The notes below the pieces were generated by a model, which did no database searches, had not been told where the DNA came from, and saw nothing but the letters and a program-made list of their open reading frames with translations. Below, piece by piece: positions 53,165 to 64,000 of a stretch of 64,000 bases of DNA. The position numbers and the translations under genes are program-made. Source of the stretch: Rhynchonema sp. JSB1_4 (Eukaryota; Nematoda; Chromadorea; Monhysterida; Xyalidae); NCBI GenBank assembly GCA_030248065.1, contig JASAMV010002079.1, positions 1 through 64,000 on the forward strand. The letters run 5' to 3'. The stretch's first letter is position 1. Every line of letters begins with the position of its first letter.

Positions 53165-56100
53165 ATGGCAGAACAAATGGCGGAAAACTTGAACTTTGAA
53201 TTGCAGTTCAACCAATCGCCCTCGTCAGCCTTCAGTCAGTATAATTGCGAGCCTGATTTCGAAAGGCCAGATGAACGACAGAATTGCAGCAGTCAGCATC
53301 CGGCTGGCGTTTCGCCCAACAGTAACACCCTGCTGCCTGATCCAGCAAGGCAACCAGAGTCGGGCAGCTTGAGTCGTGAGAATACGAGCAGTCCGAAGCC
53401 GATCGGCAAACAATTGGAATCGCAATTAGAGTTCATGACGGATTTGTTGAACGAACTCAAAGTCACTTACGATCAATCGAGGATGAAGATGCAGCAGAAG
53501 GCCGCCGAACAGCAACGTGAGTGTGTCTTTATATTCCGCTACGTTTCAGGCCCGGCAGTTCAGGCTCGACATTTTCAGGCCCAGTTTTTCATGCGCGGCC
53601 GATTCAGGCCCAGCATATTTGACCCATTTATAGGCTTTGGCCTAGGCTAGAGTTTTGATTCTCATTGTTGCAACACCCCGTGAAACCCGCCGTAGTATTC
53701 AGTTGGGATAGTTTGGTCCCCAGTGAATGCCATTACTCTACATCCGGCACCGAATATTATTTTGGCAACCACCGCAAATGGTGGCAACAACAACCAGGTC
53801 TGGAACGAGGATCGTATTGAACTTTTTGATCGGGTCAGAGGTGGTCTGTCGAGCCTCAACTTCGTGGCTCTTATTCGACTGCAGTTCGAAGTTCACTGAT
53901 GCCCCACTAATCAGATCGGCGCAGTGTTGTTCTCAGACAGCATTTGGAAACAACTTTTTTCGCCGATTGAGGTCAATGGCATCGGTTTGAAGAGTCACAT
54001 ATAACCTCGTTTTATATCGACCCTATTTTGTTTTTGTTGATTCGAGGGTCGTTTCTACCATTTTTGTTTATTCCACGACATTTGTGGCCAGAAAGAAAGT
54101 CACAGCTTTATTTGCAGAACGACAAAAGGAGGCGGATCAATTACGAACTCAAAATGCCAAAGAAACAAGCAAAGAATCGGTCAAGCCCAGTCAGCTGCAG
54201 CACCCAGTGCCACCCGCGCGAAAGTCATCGCTGATTAACACGGGTGAGTGAGTGCTGATGTTTCATTCATATATTTTCGTCTTGAATTTTTGGCGCATCA
54301 CGTATTATGATGGTGTCAAATAAAGATGTTTTTCAAAATTATGTTGCCTATCTGCTGAGGGTATGGCATTTCAGTGAGTTGTAATATTCGTTGCATTCGG
54401 AAATGACTTTTGAAGCAATCTTCTCAGCTAATCTTATGCTCAAATTTTCAACACTTGATTTGTCGCCGTGCATTTTGGTGCGAAATGTGTCATTTTAAAC
54501 TTCCGCAGTTTTCTCATAACCTTATGACTGGTCCAAAAATGACATAAACGCGTCAAATTAGTCAGCCAAAGTTTCATTTACAAACATACATACTGTACAT
54601 GGGGCTAACTGGGAGTAAAAAGGAATTTCAAAACTGATCCATTCTGCAGACATCATATATTTTAGCGCCATAAGACGGCTCATAACACGGAAACAAACCA
54701 TTGTTTGAAATGTTGTTCCAGAAACATTCCTACATAAAATACAGCCTGCTCTCTTTATACTGATCCAGATGTACAATAGGCTCCAATCTTCCGTAAACAT
54801 CCTGATTACATGTTTCAACTCTACCTACAGCTCTGGCGGCGGTGAATGTTACAGAGAACAAAACGCTGTATCGGGTCCCCGCTGGATTGACTATAAAAAG
54901 GGAGCACTGTATTGCAGATCAACAACCCACGTCATCCGCTGGTGTCACAGCAACAACAACGAAAGCCGTCGTGAAAAAATCTGTCATTTTCGCTGATACT
55001 CTGGTGTCAGACGTAACGAAAGTGTCGTATTTGACTGACACCCCACCAAGTACGACACTGGCTGATGTTTTGTTGTCGAAACCGGCACCCATAGCTGACA
55101 ACAATGCAATTACGAACATAAATGTTGGTGAAAATGAGATGATTCAGACGCAAAGTGACCATAAAATGGCTGAATTGCCGCAGAAATGCGAGGATTCGCA
55201 AGAAATTACCCAGCTAACGGTTAATGATGACGAACCAGGTCAGTCAGCTGATGCGAATGTTGCTGAAAAATCTGAAAATCTGAATTCAACGTCGAAACCC
55301 GAGGTTCCGAAAATGAACCTGATGAATTTTAACGCCAGATACAAAACGTATCAGCGAGCGGACAGTGATGATAGCTCGACAAGGTAGGGCTGAAAAACTG
55401 TTAGCTTTTGATCTTGTGCTGCCTACATCTACATATGTAGTTTAGCATCTATGAATGTGACCGTTTGGCGCATTCGCACTGACGGTGACCAGGCGCACCG
55501 CCCGTCTGTGAAAACAGGTACGAAACGGGCAACCGAAAAATACACGTTCCTGATGTTTGATACGCTCATACAGTAAGTCTGAAGACTTTAGGTCTACTAT
55601 ATACTAGTGTAAATTTTTTTTTACCGATGTATGTAGCACTGGCGGTACACGCATAAACGGCCCAAAAGGTTCACACTTCAAAATCATGACCAGAAACCAC
55701 GTCCACAAGGCAATCGGTTATTGCAAACATTTACTGTATATATTTCTTGGCGCTCGTTTAGGGCCGCTTTGGCCTGGCTGAGTTTGACAGTCATCGTTGA
55801 CGACTAATCAGTTTCATACTTTCAAAAATTGACGAATTTTAAAAAAATCAGATTTTAAGATCCAGCTCTCCCGGTCATGTCCTGTCCGATTTCTCGTCCA
55901 ATCTGAGCACATCAGCATCTACCGTAATCAAACGGTCGGTCACCGAGCATAAATCAGACCCGAGCTTGAATTCGAAACAGGTTTGTTTCCAAGACTTTTC
56001 AGGTCCAAAAAAGTGGGCCCGGGAATTCCGGCCCCACGCACAGAGGCAGCACATAGTCGTTCAATCAAGTGTAGACTGCAGTGTTGACCATACGGAGCCA

Positions 56101-59100
56101 CCAAAATTGTTATAAAGTCGGATAACTTCACACTGTCGAAATCGCTTTTAAAAACTTGCTGCCCCCGTTCATTCAGGGTTCGAAAACCAAACTGCGTAAT
56201 CCGTTGCTCGACCGTATAATCCCATCAGATGAGCGGACTGGGTCGTTGACGATTTGCACAGACGATGATGCGGACAGAAGCGAGCCGATTAGGATGGTGG
56301 GACACAATCAGGGTGCGTTGCGGGGGGGGAGGGGCAGGGCGGGCTTAAAGTTTAGACAATGGCCCACATTCTCGACAGCGCCGCCGGGGACGGTTTATAT
56401 CAGCCGGTTGGAAATTGTCATCATCGCTTCTGGTGGCGGAACCACCAACGAGGGTGTTTATGCGCAATCGCCCGAGAATTTGGACCTTATGCTCGAGGGG
56501 CCGACCGCCCCTCAGCCGAAACATGCACAAAAATAGCCTGACCTGACGAGATCTTTCAATGGGAAACTCAACTTTTAACACTCGGCCAACAGATATGCGT
56601 GCAGCTTTCCAGCCAGCCAGGCAGAGGCAATGTTTCACGAGTTCACGTGGCCAGCGTTCGGGTTTAGAGCTTGACATTAAATTATTATTTTAATTATATT
56701 ATATTGTATTTAATATTATATTGTATTGGGGCTTATATTTTATTGTACCGCAGCGAACTTAGAAATTTGCAAGATTCAATTCTACATAAGCCCGTGACGT
56801 CACTCGCAGATATACTCTGGCAATTCTTTTGGGAGAAACTTTTCAACCGCGTTGCCTGATCCGTTAAGCTCATCATGCGTGCACTGGCTACGAAAGTCAC
56901 GTGACCGCTATAGCCAGTGCACGCGTCATGCGCTTTACGGATCAGGCAACGCGTTTGAAAAGTTTCTCCCAAAAGAATTGTCAGAGTATATGTAAGCAAG
57001 CCCCATTCATGAGTCCGCCAGTGCCATACATGCATCCGCAGTGCTGAAATTCTGAACTTCGAATACAACAAGCGTTTGTTTCAGCTCTGCGTACTGCACA
57101 TGAAGCACACTGTCACTCTGCCAATGTGCAATCATGTATACCGTTATTTGCGATTATTCTTTGCGAGCGCTCACGCGTGGCATGATTGCGAGCCGCACTT
57201 TTTTTGGAACAATAAAATAATTTTATTCGTTTTTGGTCTAGACTGGGATCAGCGTATATGTTCAGGACTGGAATGGAAATACGTACAGTAAACCTGTTGT
57301 GCATGCACACTCAAACATGCTTTGTATGGTCCGTCCACCAGCTCATGGCACTTTGCGTTACTGCTGGCTGGTTTGTTCCCTTCCTCCACTTCCTAAGGAA
57401 AGAGAAATTAAGTGTGACCGATTTTGCAAAAAAAAACTAAAAAAATAATAAAATGTGTCGAAAAAGGTTGAATTCGATCAAATTCAAAATTAAATTAAAT
57501 TAAAAGCGATAAAACACGTCGATTTCATAAAAACCACAACTTGGGAGCAAAAATGATTTTTTTTCGGAAACTCAATTTCTCTTTCATTAAAACGTGGAGG
57601 AAGGGAACAAGTCTGCCTGCAGCATCACAAAGTGACATGAGCTGATGGACGGACTATACATGCGCTCGGTTTTTACTTGGTCTGTTTCTAGTGACATGCC
57701 AACGTATTGTACAGGTAATAAGCGCGCGCGTTTTTTAGAAACAATAAGAGATTTCACACACCATTTGTTCCAAACGAAATAAAAGTTGGTGTGCCACAAG
57801 CAACTATGAAGTATATTGTATTATAGACGTACCGTAACAAGATTTTAGAAATTCTAATGCCCGTTCTGTACTGACAGTTTATCGCGCTTTCTTGCGAAGA
57901 AAATGGACCAATGGCATTGCACATGCCCATCAGAGTATTACCAAGGTATAAACACAGTGAAATTTGACCTGATCTGCCTTGATTAGATCTGATTTTTCAT
58001 AAGATTGGTTGCTTAAACGAAGCTTTACCAAGATATGTGACACACGAATTCGAAATCACCGAGCGTTTTCAGTAACCCCATTCAATACCTATGCTCACCG
58101 CGTGATGAAATTATATGATGGTGACCGGAAAGTGCCCCAATATCGTCAATGAAAGCGGTACATATATGTAGACTGTGATCCCCATTAAACCAAGTTTGCC
58201 TGATTTTTCAGGTTTGTCCGAGTCATCGTCAGGCGAAATGCTGCCTCAAACACTGAGGAGTGCGAATCGGGTACTGGTCAGCAGACGCAATGCGGGTGCA
58301 CAAAGGCGAAAATATGCAGCAGTAGCAGCCAGTCATATACAAAGTGCACTTGAAACATCACACGCTCCGAGAATCGTCGACTTTGGCGCAAAAGCCAGCG
58401 CGGGTGTGCAGCACGGTTAGCGTCGGTGCTGTTTTTATCAATTTTGTGGCTATTCTGCCGTGTTTTGTTGTGTCATGAATGTCTGAATATATTACTAATG
58501 CCAAGAACTTCTTTGCTCCGTCCTTGTCACTGTGGTTAATAAAATTTTTTATTGAAACCCAAAGACCTCACACTGGGCAAAGTGAGCTGATTTACGCTGG
58601 TCGAAATTAGTGCACGCGCTCTATCGCAAAATAGGATCGCAACAAACAATATGCGCTTGCATCCATTTGTCGCATATAATTATTGTTTGCCTTCAAAATT
58701 CGTAACGTTGGGCAACATAGATTCTTCGTTATTTGTTGTAACTTGCTCGAGTAGCGCAGTTTGGCAATTAAAAACGACAAAGTTACGAGCCGCTAAACAT
58801 TAAAAATAATTCAAAAATAAATGCCAATCTTTTCAGACAGTGTCGACAGCGGTGCGTGTTCGTGCGGTAGTCGCACTTTGGCGCATCAGAACTCGTGCAG
58901 CGAAAGTGACGCACGCGACAGTCCGGCGGCGTCGAGCTCCACTGACGGAAGTCAACGTGCTAATCGAATGTACAGGTATTGGTTGCACAATGACTATATA
59001 AGAATCCATCCAAAAATTTTCCTGAATGGTAAGGCACGTCTCGCTGCAGATCACAAGCGTTATATTCACTATATTTTTTCCAAAACATTTCTGGCGATAT

Positions 59101-62100
59101 TACAGTGAAGCTGCTTGAACACAGTGAGCGTGATATCGGCAGAAATGTTTCGGAAAAAATATAAATAGACCGCTTGTGATCTGCAGCGAGACGTGCCTTA
59201 CCATTCAGGAAAATTTTTGGATGGATTCTTATATAGTCATTGTGCAACCAATATAGCCTAGTAGAGACTCAAGCTGTAGCCTTCATGGTCATCCTTTATC
59301 ATGCGCGTGTGCAAATGCACACAAAGCACGCACAATGACTTTATAAGAATTGGTCAATTTTTTCCCGATTCGTAAAGAGGGAAAGTGACGGGGCAATGAC
59401 GTTGTGTTGCGTGATTGCACACAAATCATGTAGTAAAGAGAATGTTTCAGACCTGCGGCAACGTGGTTGATCTGCTACATTATTTTTAGCTGAAAATGTT
59501 TTGTGAGAATCACAAATAGCACAGTGGTTAAAGCGGCCCCGCCGCTATTGTTTTTTTTGGTTTTCGACCTCGGTTTTTTCACTTATATCGTTTGTTGGCA
59601 TCGAGATCAAGAACATTAGTTTTGACGAACTTCACCAAAATTGCGATTACCCACCGAAATCGATCCACCAACATGGCCGCACAGGAACAAACTATCCCAA
59701 TATTGACGCAGTATGTGTGCATGGAAATCAGGATTTACAAAGCAAAATTCAAATCACAGAGGTGTGGTATAGGCGGCGCGTTACGGTAAGTTCACAAAAC
59801 ATTTGTTATTTACAAAAGAGCTAATGTTGTATCGGGCTACCGTAACCCGCCGCCTATATCACGCCCCAGTGATTTTGAATTTCTCTTGTCATTCCTGATC
59901 ATCATGTGCAAATGTGCGTCAATATCAGACAGTTTTGTTCCCGATAGACCATCTTGGCGGATCGATTTCGGTGGGTAATCGCCATTTTGATGAAGTTCGT
60001 CAAAACTAATGTTCTTGATCTCGATGCCAACAAACGATATAAGTGAAAAAAACCGAGGTCGAAAACCAAAAAAACAATAGCGGCGGGGCCGCTTTAAGAG
60101 TGACTGAACGTGAAAATCAGGACAGATTTGATGAATTCTTATGTGCTCATTGAGCGACCAATATCAATAATTTTCGTTTCCTAATATTCTATTGACCCTT
60201 ACTATAAACAGCAGCTAAAATAACTATATATTTTTATACGGTGGTGACCAAAAATGACTCAAGACAACCGTGTTACTATAGCGAATTACAATGTACAAAT
60301 TACGATTGCTGCCGGTGAAATTTATTCCGTCTGTGTGTGAAATGTAACTGACCGTTCATGTGTTTTTCCTCTCCATATAATCATCTACACCGCTCTATCC
60401 GTAACTTTCCACTGGCCCACTAAACACCTCTAATTATTTATGGTTTCGTCGTTACTGTCCAGCTTATGCGTGTTGTTGACGTTACCATGTTGCTTCTGAG
60501 GCAATAAAAACCTTGAACCTTGAACCTTGAGCGAGAGATCACTATTGTGCGACGGTTCAGTCCCGGCACAGGTTCAGGCCCGGCCATTCAGGAGCCTAAG
60601 CCTTTAAATGGGTCAAATATGCTGGGCCTGAATTGGCCGGGCCTGAAAAACTGGGCCTGGAAAGGTCGGTCCTGAAAAGTCGCGGAATAATAGCGTATAC
60701 AGACTCAGCCCAGAGCCTTTATAGTCGCCCTTTATTTTGCGTGTGCATATGCACACAAAGCATATCCACATGATTGTAAATCAAGAATTTTTGTTTTTTT
60801 TATTTTCCTCCGCAGAATCGGCAGCGTGCGACGCTCGAACGAACCACCGACGGTCGATACGTATGACTACCCCGATCGACACACACCTCAACCAACACTG
60901 TTCGATTTGACTGGAAACGGTCGGCTGATGTTTCACTGGGATTTTGTCACTGTCAAAATATGGTCAATTTTTTAATGCAATAAAGCCACAGAGCCGTATT
61001 TACTAGATAACGTTTGGCCCTTTTCGGTTTGTTTTCACGGACGGCGGTGCACCAGGTCATCGTCAGTTCGTGTGCACCAGATGGTCACGTGCCCTTGAGA
61101 GTTAGATTTTATTGCTCACATGAAACATCACTTGCTGAGCACAGAAGCGCGTGCCGCGACCGAGGAACAAAAAACCAAATATATGTCATCAAGCGAGTTC
61201 TGCCAGCTGTTTGTCCCGCTTAGATAGACTGCGAATTTGGTCTGGACCCCCTAATAATGTCGTCAATACAGTGTCTTTTCGAGTGCTGACAGATATACAA
61301 AATGTGACAACCAAAAACAGACTGGGTTGATGGATCATGATTTCCGACCCAAAGATGTTTGCATAATTTGTTTGTTGTCTATAGACATGCACGGCTACCC
61401 GATCCAACCCGCTCCATCACCAAACTCTCGCACCAGTGCGATGAAACATCGAAAATTCAGCATTGCGAATGCGCAGGATTTTGTGCAGGCAAAACAGGTT
61501 TGTGACGATTGGGATTCATTTGTTTCAGCATGCAGGGTACACTCGTCGTTTTAGTGACAAATCTGACAATGCATTCGGCAGTATGCATTGTTGTGGCATC
61601 CCTACATGGGATTTACTTTTGGGGTTGACTTTGAATTGCGATCAAAATTTAAGTTCTTGCACATCACACCATCTTTATGCAGAGCAGCCACACAGCTGGG
61701 TACAGTCAAGGCCTAACTGTACTTTTTCAAGCAATACACGAAACAAATTTTCCCGCATTGATTGGTTCTCACGCGCATACCAGCCAACCAGCCAACCACA
61801 GGTTCAGGCCCGGCCATTCAGGCCCGGCCGATCCAGGCCAAGGCTGGAGCCCAAGTCCAAGCCTATAAATGGGTCAAACATAATGGGCCTGAATCGGCCG
61901 GGCCTGAAAAACTGGGCATGAAAAGGTCGGGCCTGAACTTTCGGGCTTGAAAAGTCGCGGAATAGAATCAGAGCGCGAGAATTTGTTTCGTGTTGCATGA
62001 GAGAACGAAGTGGGCTTTATGCACTGGCTGTATATACTGTAGCACACACGTGTGTTGTGCGCACAGTCACACATGGCCAGCTGGCTGAGGCTTCATGGAT

Positions 62101-63766
62101 GGGTGTATTGTGCAAAAACATTTTGATGCCTAGTCAGAGGCAAACAATATAAATAACCAACTTCAACCCGGAGGCCCCCGATTCCGCTTCCAGTTTTCTC
62201 GCTTTGAAACGGATGCAAACCGTTATACATATTTACGTATTTTCGCACATAGAATCCTTACAATATTTTGCATGCGTTTGTCCAAAAAAATTTATTCGCC
62301 ATTGTGTATGTGCACTGGCGCGTGTGCCGATCCGCTTGGCGGCGCAGCTTTTCGAAAGAACAAAGCGGCGAATTATGAACCAAGCGCTGACACAAAAAAT
62401 ACAATTTTTCACCTTAATCTTCGCAAATCATGACCATAGAAGCATGCAACTACTTTTCGGTCACACAAAACCAGCAGTGCACATGTAAATTTTGAGTGCG
62501 ATTTTCCGCCTCACAAACTTTGCGTGCGTGTTTGTCTCGTTTATGTCTGTTTGTCTTGCGACGTCTATGCATGAACATGCGTCTACAGTCTGCCCTCTGT
62601 ATAGGTGCCCGATCGGCACAGGCACTTTTGCTCACTATAGTCCTCATACTAAGACTCCACACTCAATTTGGAAAGAGAGTGTAAAGAATATTCATCATGT
62701 AGGAGTGGTAGAAACAGTATTTTAACAAAAAGAACCGAAAATTAGGAGCCAAGCTGTGCATCACTAGGGTTTCACGTAAGGGTCACCATAAGCAAAATGG
62801 ACCGTATTGCACTATTTTTGTCTTTTTTTGGTGCTCAGTGAAATGTTCCTTCCAAAGTCATAATGCATGAAGTCATAAAAATCCTGGTCTGAGGCCGGAT
62901 CGAAAGAATGGGCCCAAAATGTTCGACAACGAGCTTGACAATTCAGGATACACCAGTCGAGCCGGAGACGGTCAGATTTCAAATGCCCCCGAAACACGTC
63001 GACGTGACCATTTGTAAACATTTCAATGATCATTTCTACCACGATCCCAGCTATGGTTGGTTTTCGATTCTCCATATTCAGTCTCAATTCGTGTGTCATA
63101 AATTCGGGGTTGACAATGCAACTTTTGTTCTGAGACCCAAATTTTCTCACGGTCCATGATCCTCACTTTAGCGTATATTGTACATACAGTACATAGTACT
63201 TTATGTATACATACAGTTGATTCATACTTCACAGGTATGTACATACAGCTAACCGGGCTTGAATTTGTTCGGCAACTTTTTTGGACAATTTTTTATGACG
63301 TGGCTTCTGACTTCGATTGGAAAATTCAGATCCTAAACATCCATACCTTTATACAGGGCAAGCTCTCACGATGTGTAAACCCTTGGGTCCGAAGGTTGTG
63401 CGAATGCATGCTTTCTGTCAGATGTTATCTGACCAAACTGGTTTTCAAAGCACGCTCGCCTGCACATATACTGTAAGATCTCAAAAGGCACTTAGCCACT
63501 GCGTCATTACCGTAAGCTTACCGGTGTCTCAACTGTGTATCCATTCATTTTTCAATCCCTTCCATTTCCAGGTTCCACCCCGATGCGCGAGGCCCCCTTG
63601 ATGTTGGGCGGGAAATCGCGCAAAGCATCCGGTTTCCGTCGATTGGCTGAAAAGATCGGGTTCTACGGAGATTCAGACACGCTGGGAAGAAGGAGCAGGT
63701 CCCTTGGCCGGAGACAGGCCTTGAATAGATACGATGATGGAATGGGCGAACATCGGAGTCTGTCGG
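53165..63766 (+). CDS. Large Ser-rich scaffold-like protein with coiled coil, 11 exons, continues
   Basis: Exons: 53165-53520, 54092-54243, 54831-55383, 55866-55980, 56177-56312, 58212-58415, 58837-58975, 60816-60919, 61385-61497, 62947-63055 and 63572-63766. Every junction agrees in phase, giving about 725 residues so far. An in-frame TGA lies 9 bases before ATG 53165. A charged helix runs across exons 1-2 (LEFMTDLLNELKVTYDQSRM, then QREKKVTALFAERQKEADQL), a likely coiled coil. The rest is low-complexity and Ser/Asp/Arg-rich, with phosphosite-like patches (YQRADSDDSSTR, SGFRRLAEKIGFYGDSDTLG, RRSRSLGRR). It is probably a cytosolic scaffold or adaptor; no family was recognised. The window ends inside the gene. 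Introns carry several fold-back elements. Confidence 0.7.
53549..53650 (-). repeat. GGCCTGAA dispersed repeat, copy 1
   Basis: CAGGCCCGGCAGTTCAGGCT, GGCCGATTCAGGCCCAGCAT and TTTGACCCATTTATAGGCTT. In inverse it matches 60561-60690 and 61796-61970, which carry AAATGGGTCAAA and GGGCCTGAAAAACTGGGC. It lies in intron 1 of the scaffold gene. Confidence 0.85.
56811..56990. mobile_element. Fold-back element, TATACTCTGGCAATTCTTTT ends
   Basis: TATACTCTGGCAATTCTTTT, GGGAGAAACTTTTCAA and GCGTTGCCTGATCCGT at the left are mirrored almost base for base at the right. The arms are about 80 bp, with AAAGTCACGTGACCGCTA at the turn. It lies in intron 5 of the scaffold gene. Confidence 0.9.
57325..57658. mobile_element. 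MITE, TATGGTCCATCCATC family, copy 3 (diverged)
   Basis: It starts TATGGTCCGTCCACCAGCTC and ends GAGCTGATGGACGGACTATA. The interior differs from copies 1 and 2 but keeps inverted inner motifs (GTTCCCTTCCTCCACTTCC and ACGTGGAGGAAGGGAAC). It is 334 bp long, in intron 5 of the scaffold gene. Confidence 0.85.
58977..59253. mobile_element. Fold-back element starting inside a 5' splice site
   Basis: Arms of about 125 bp (TATTGGTTGCACAATGACTA then CCTGAATGGTAAGGCACGTC) are mirrored to 59253. The left end begins one base after the exon 7 boundary at 58975, so the donor G|GTATTGG includes element sequence. Confidence 0.88.
59528..60097. mobile_element. 570-bp near-palindromic fold-back element
   Basis: TTAAAGCGGCCCCGCCGCTA at the left end is mirrored at 60097. 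Pairing continues almost to the centre near 59812, where GTATAGGCGGCGCGTTACGGTA faces TACCGTAACCCGCCGCCTATA. It has no coding capacity and lies in intron 7 of the scaffold gene. Confidence 0.9.
60561..60690 (+). repeat. GGCCTGAA dispersed repeat, copy 2
   Basis: GGTTCAGGCCCGGCCATTCA, AATGGGTCAAATATGCTGGG, GCCGGGCCTGAAAAACTGGG and AAAAGTCGCGGAATA. The same phrases are in the same order at 61796-61970. Confidence 0.88.
61046..61068 (-). repeat. Dispersed GACGATGACCTGGTGCACC element
   Basis: GGTGCACCAGGTCATCGTCAG on the plus strand, followed 52 bp later by TGAAACATCA, in intron 8 of the scaffold gene. Confidence 0.75.
61796..61970 (+). repeat. GGCCTGAA dispersed repeat, copy 3
   Basis: Contains GGTTCAGGCCCGGCCATTCA, AATGGGTCAAACATAATGGG, CGGCCGGGCCTGAAAAACTG and TCGGGCTTGAAAAGTCGCGG. 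It is flanked by ACACGAAACAAATTTTCCCG at the left and CGCGAGAATTTGTTTCGTGT at the right, an inverted pair extending the element to about 61735-61995. Confidence 0.88.
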
Positions 63767-64000
63767 GTAAATACATAACATTTTTTCAGCACAAAAAACT
63801 ATAGCACACTCTTGTAGTTGGAGTTTTTCGTTCTGGACAGAGGGTAAGACCCTTTTTCTAGTAATTTCCACTAAGAGCTCCAGTTTTCTTACATTTTTGC
63901 TAAACGAAATACGCGAAAAAATGGTGTATGCAAAATGCACTAAACAAAACTCACAGAAAGGATAATCGGAGAAAACAACCCCATTTTTGGGTCGTGAGGA
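63767..64000 (+). other. Intron of the scaffold gene, cut by the window end
   Basis: Begins with donor TCGG|gtaaat. No further exon was recognised before the edge. Confidence 0.5.

Noticed and set aside
62812..63150. 112-codon minus-strand open frame
   Set aside because: The plus strand here has an exon (62947-63055) with proper splice sites whose phases link exons 9 and 11 of the scaffold gene, so the minus frame is taken as a shadow.
1..64000. tRNA, rRNA or full-length transposase/reverse-transcriptase genes
   Set aside because: No T-loop GGTTCGAATCC pair with A/B boxes, rRNA core or transposase/RT motif was recognised by eye; a covariance-model and profile search would be decisive.

Overview
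The window is eukaryotic DNA and most likely nematode. Coding sequence lies in short exons joined by GT-AG introns whose phases match. Two housekeeping genes sit on one strand with operon-like spacing and a plausible trans-splice acceptor between them. TTAGGC-type (nematode telomere-like) arrays occur inside dispersed elements. The genus cannot be told from the sequence. Gene models were built by hand from splice sites, reading-frame phase and recalled family motifs, and no database search was run.

Layout. 1-4450: unusual G-rich modular repeats, then two fold-back elements. 4479-4928 (-): start of a secreted C-type-lectin-like gene. 8996-11501 (+): secreted protein with two Ly6/ET-type Cys motifs. 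11648-12417: hAT-like MITE with an 8-bp target duplication. 13182-14280 (-) and 14996-16302 (-): two small single-pass membrane proteins with Tyr/Pro/Gly-rich tails. 22000-24206 (-): a five-exon, 112-aa metallothionein with repeated exon modules. 26889-31929 (-): AAGAB/p34, the adaptin-binding assembly factor. 32063-36925 (-): a TMEM14 family gene, whose stop lies 133 bp before the AAGAB start. 37154-37916 (+): small basic protein. 38330-39198 (-): second Ly6/ET-type secreted protein. 41841-44017 (+): membrane protein with a PPPY motif. 47416-53138 (+): unrecognised exons. 53165-63766 (+, continuing past the window): an eleven-exon, low-complexity scaffold-like protein with a coiled coil.

The rest is mostly repeat. 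Introns of AAGAB, TMEM14 and the scaffold gene hold fold-back elements, two of which carry TTAGGC minisatellites in the centre. A modular repeat superfamily recurs in at least ten places: each member repeats its own short phrase, and many share a GCGCGC palindrome core. A 10-mer, TGATGTTTCA, occurs at least 14 times in 64 kb, often in introns and often near splice sites. These repeat systems are the most unusual content of the window. The genes look like ordinary, unrelated metazoan functions: metal binding, vesicle adaptor assembly, mitochondrial membrane and secreted Cys-rich proteins.
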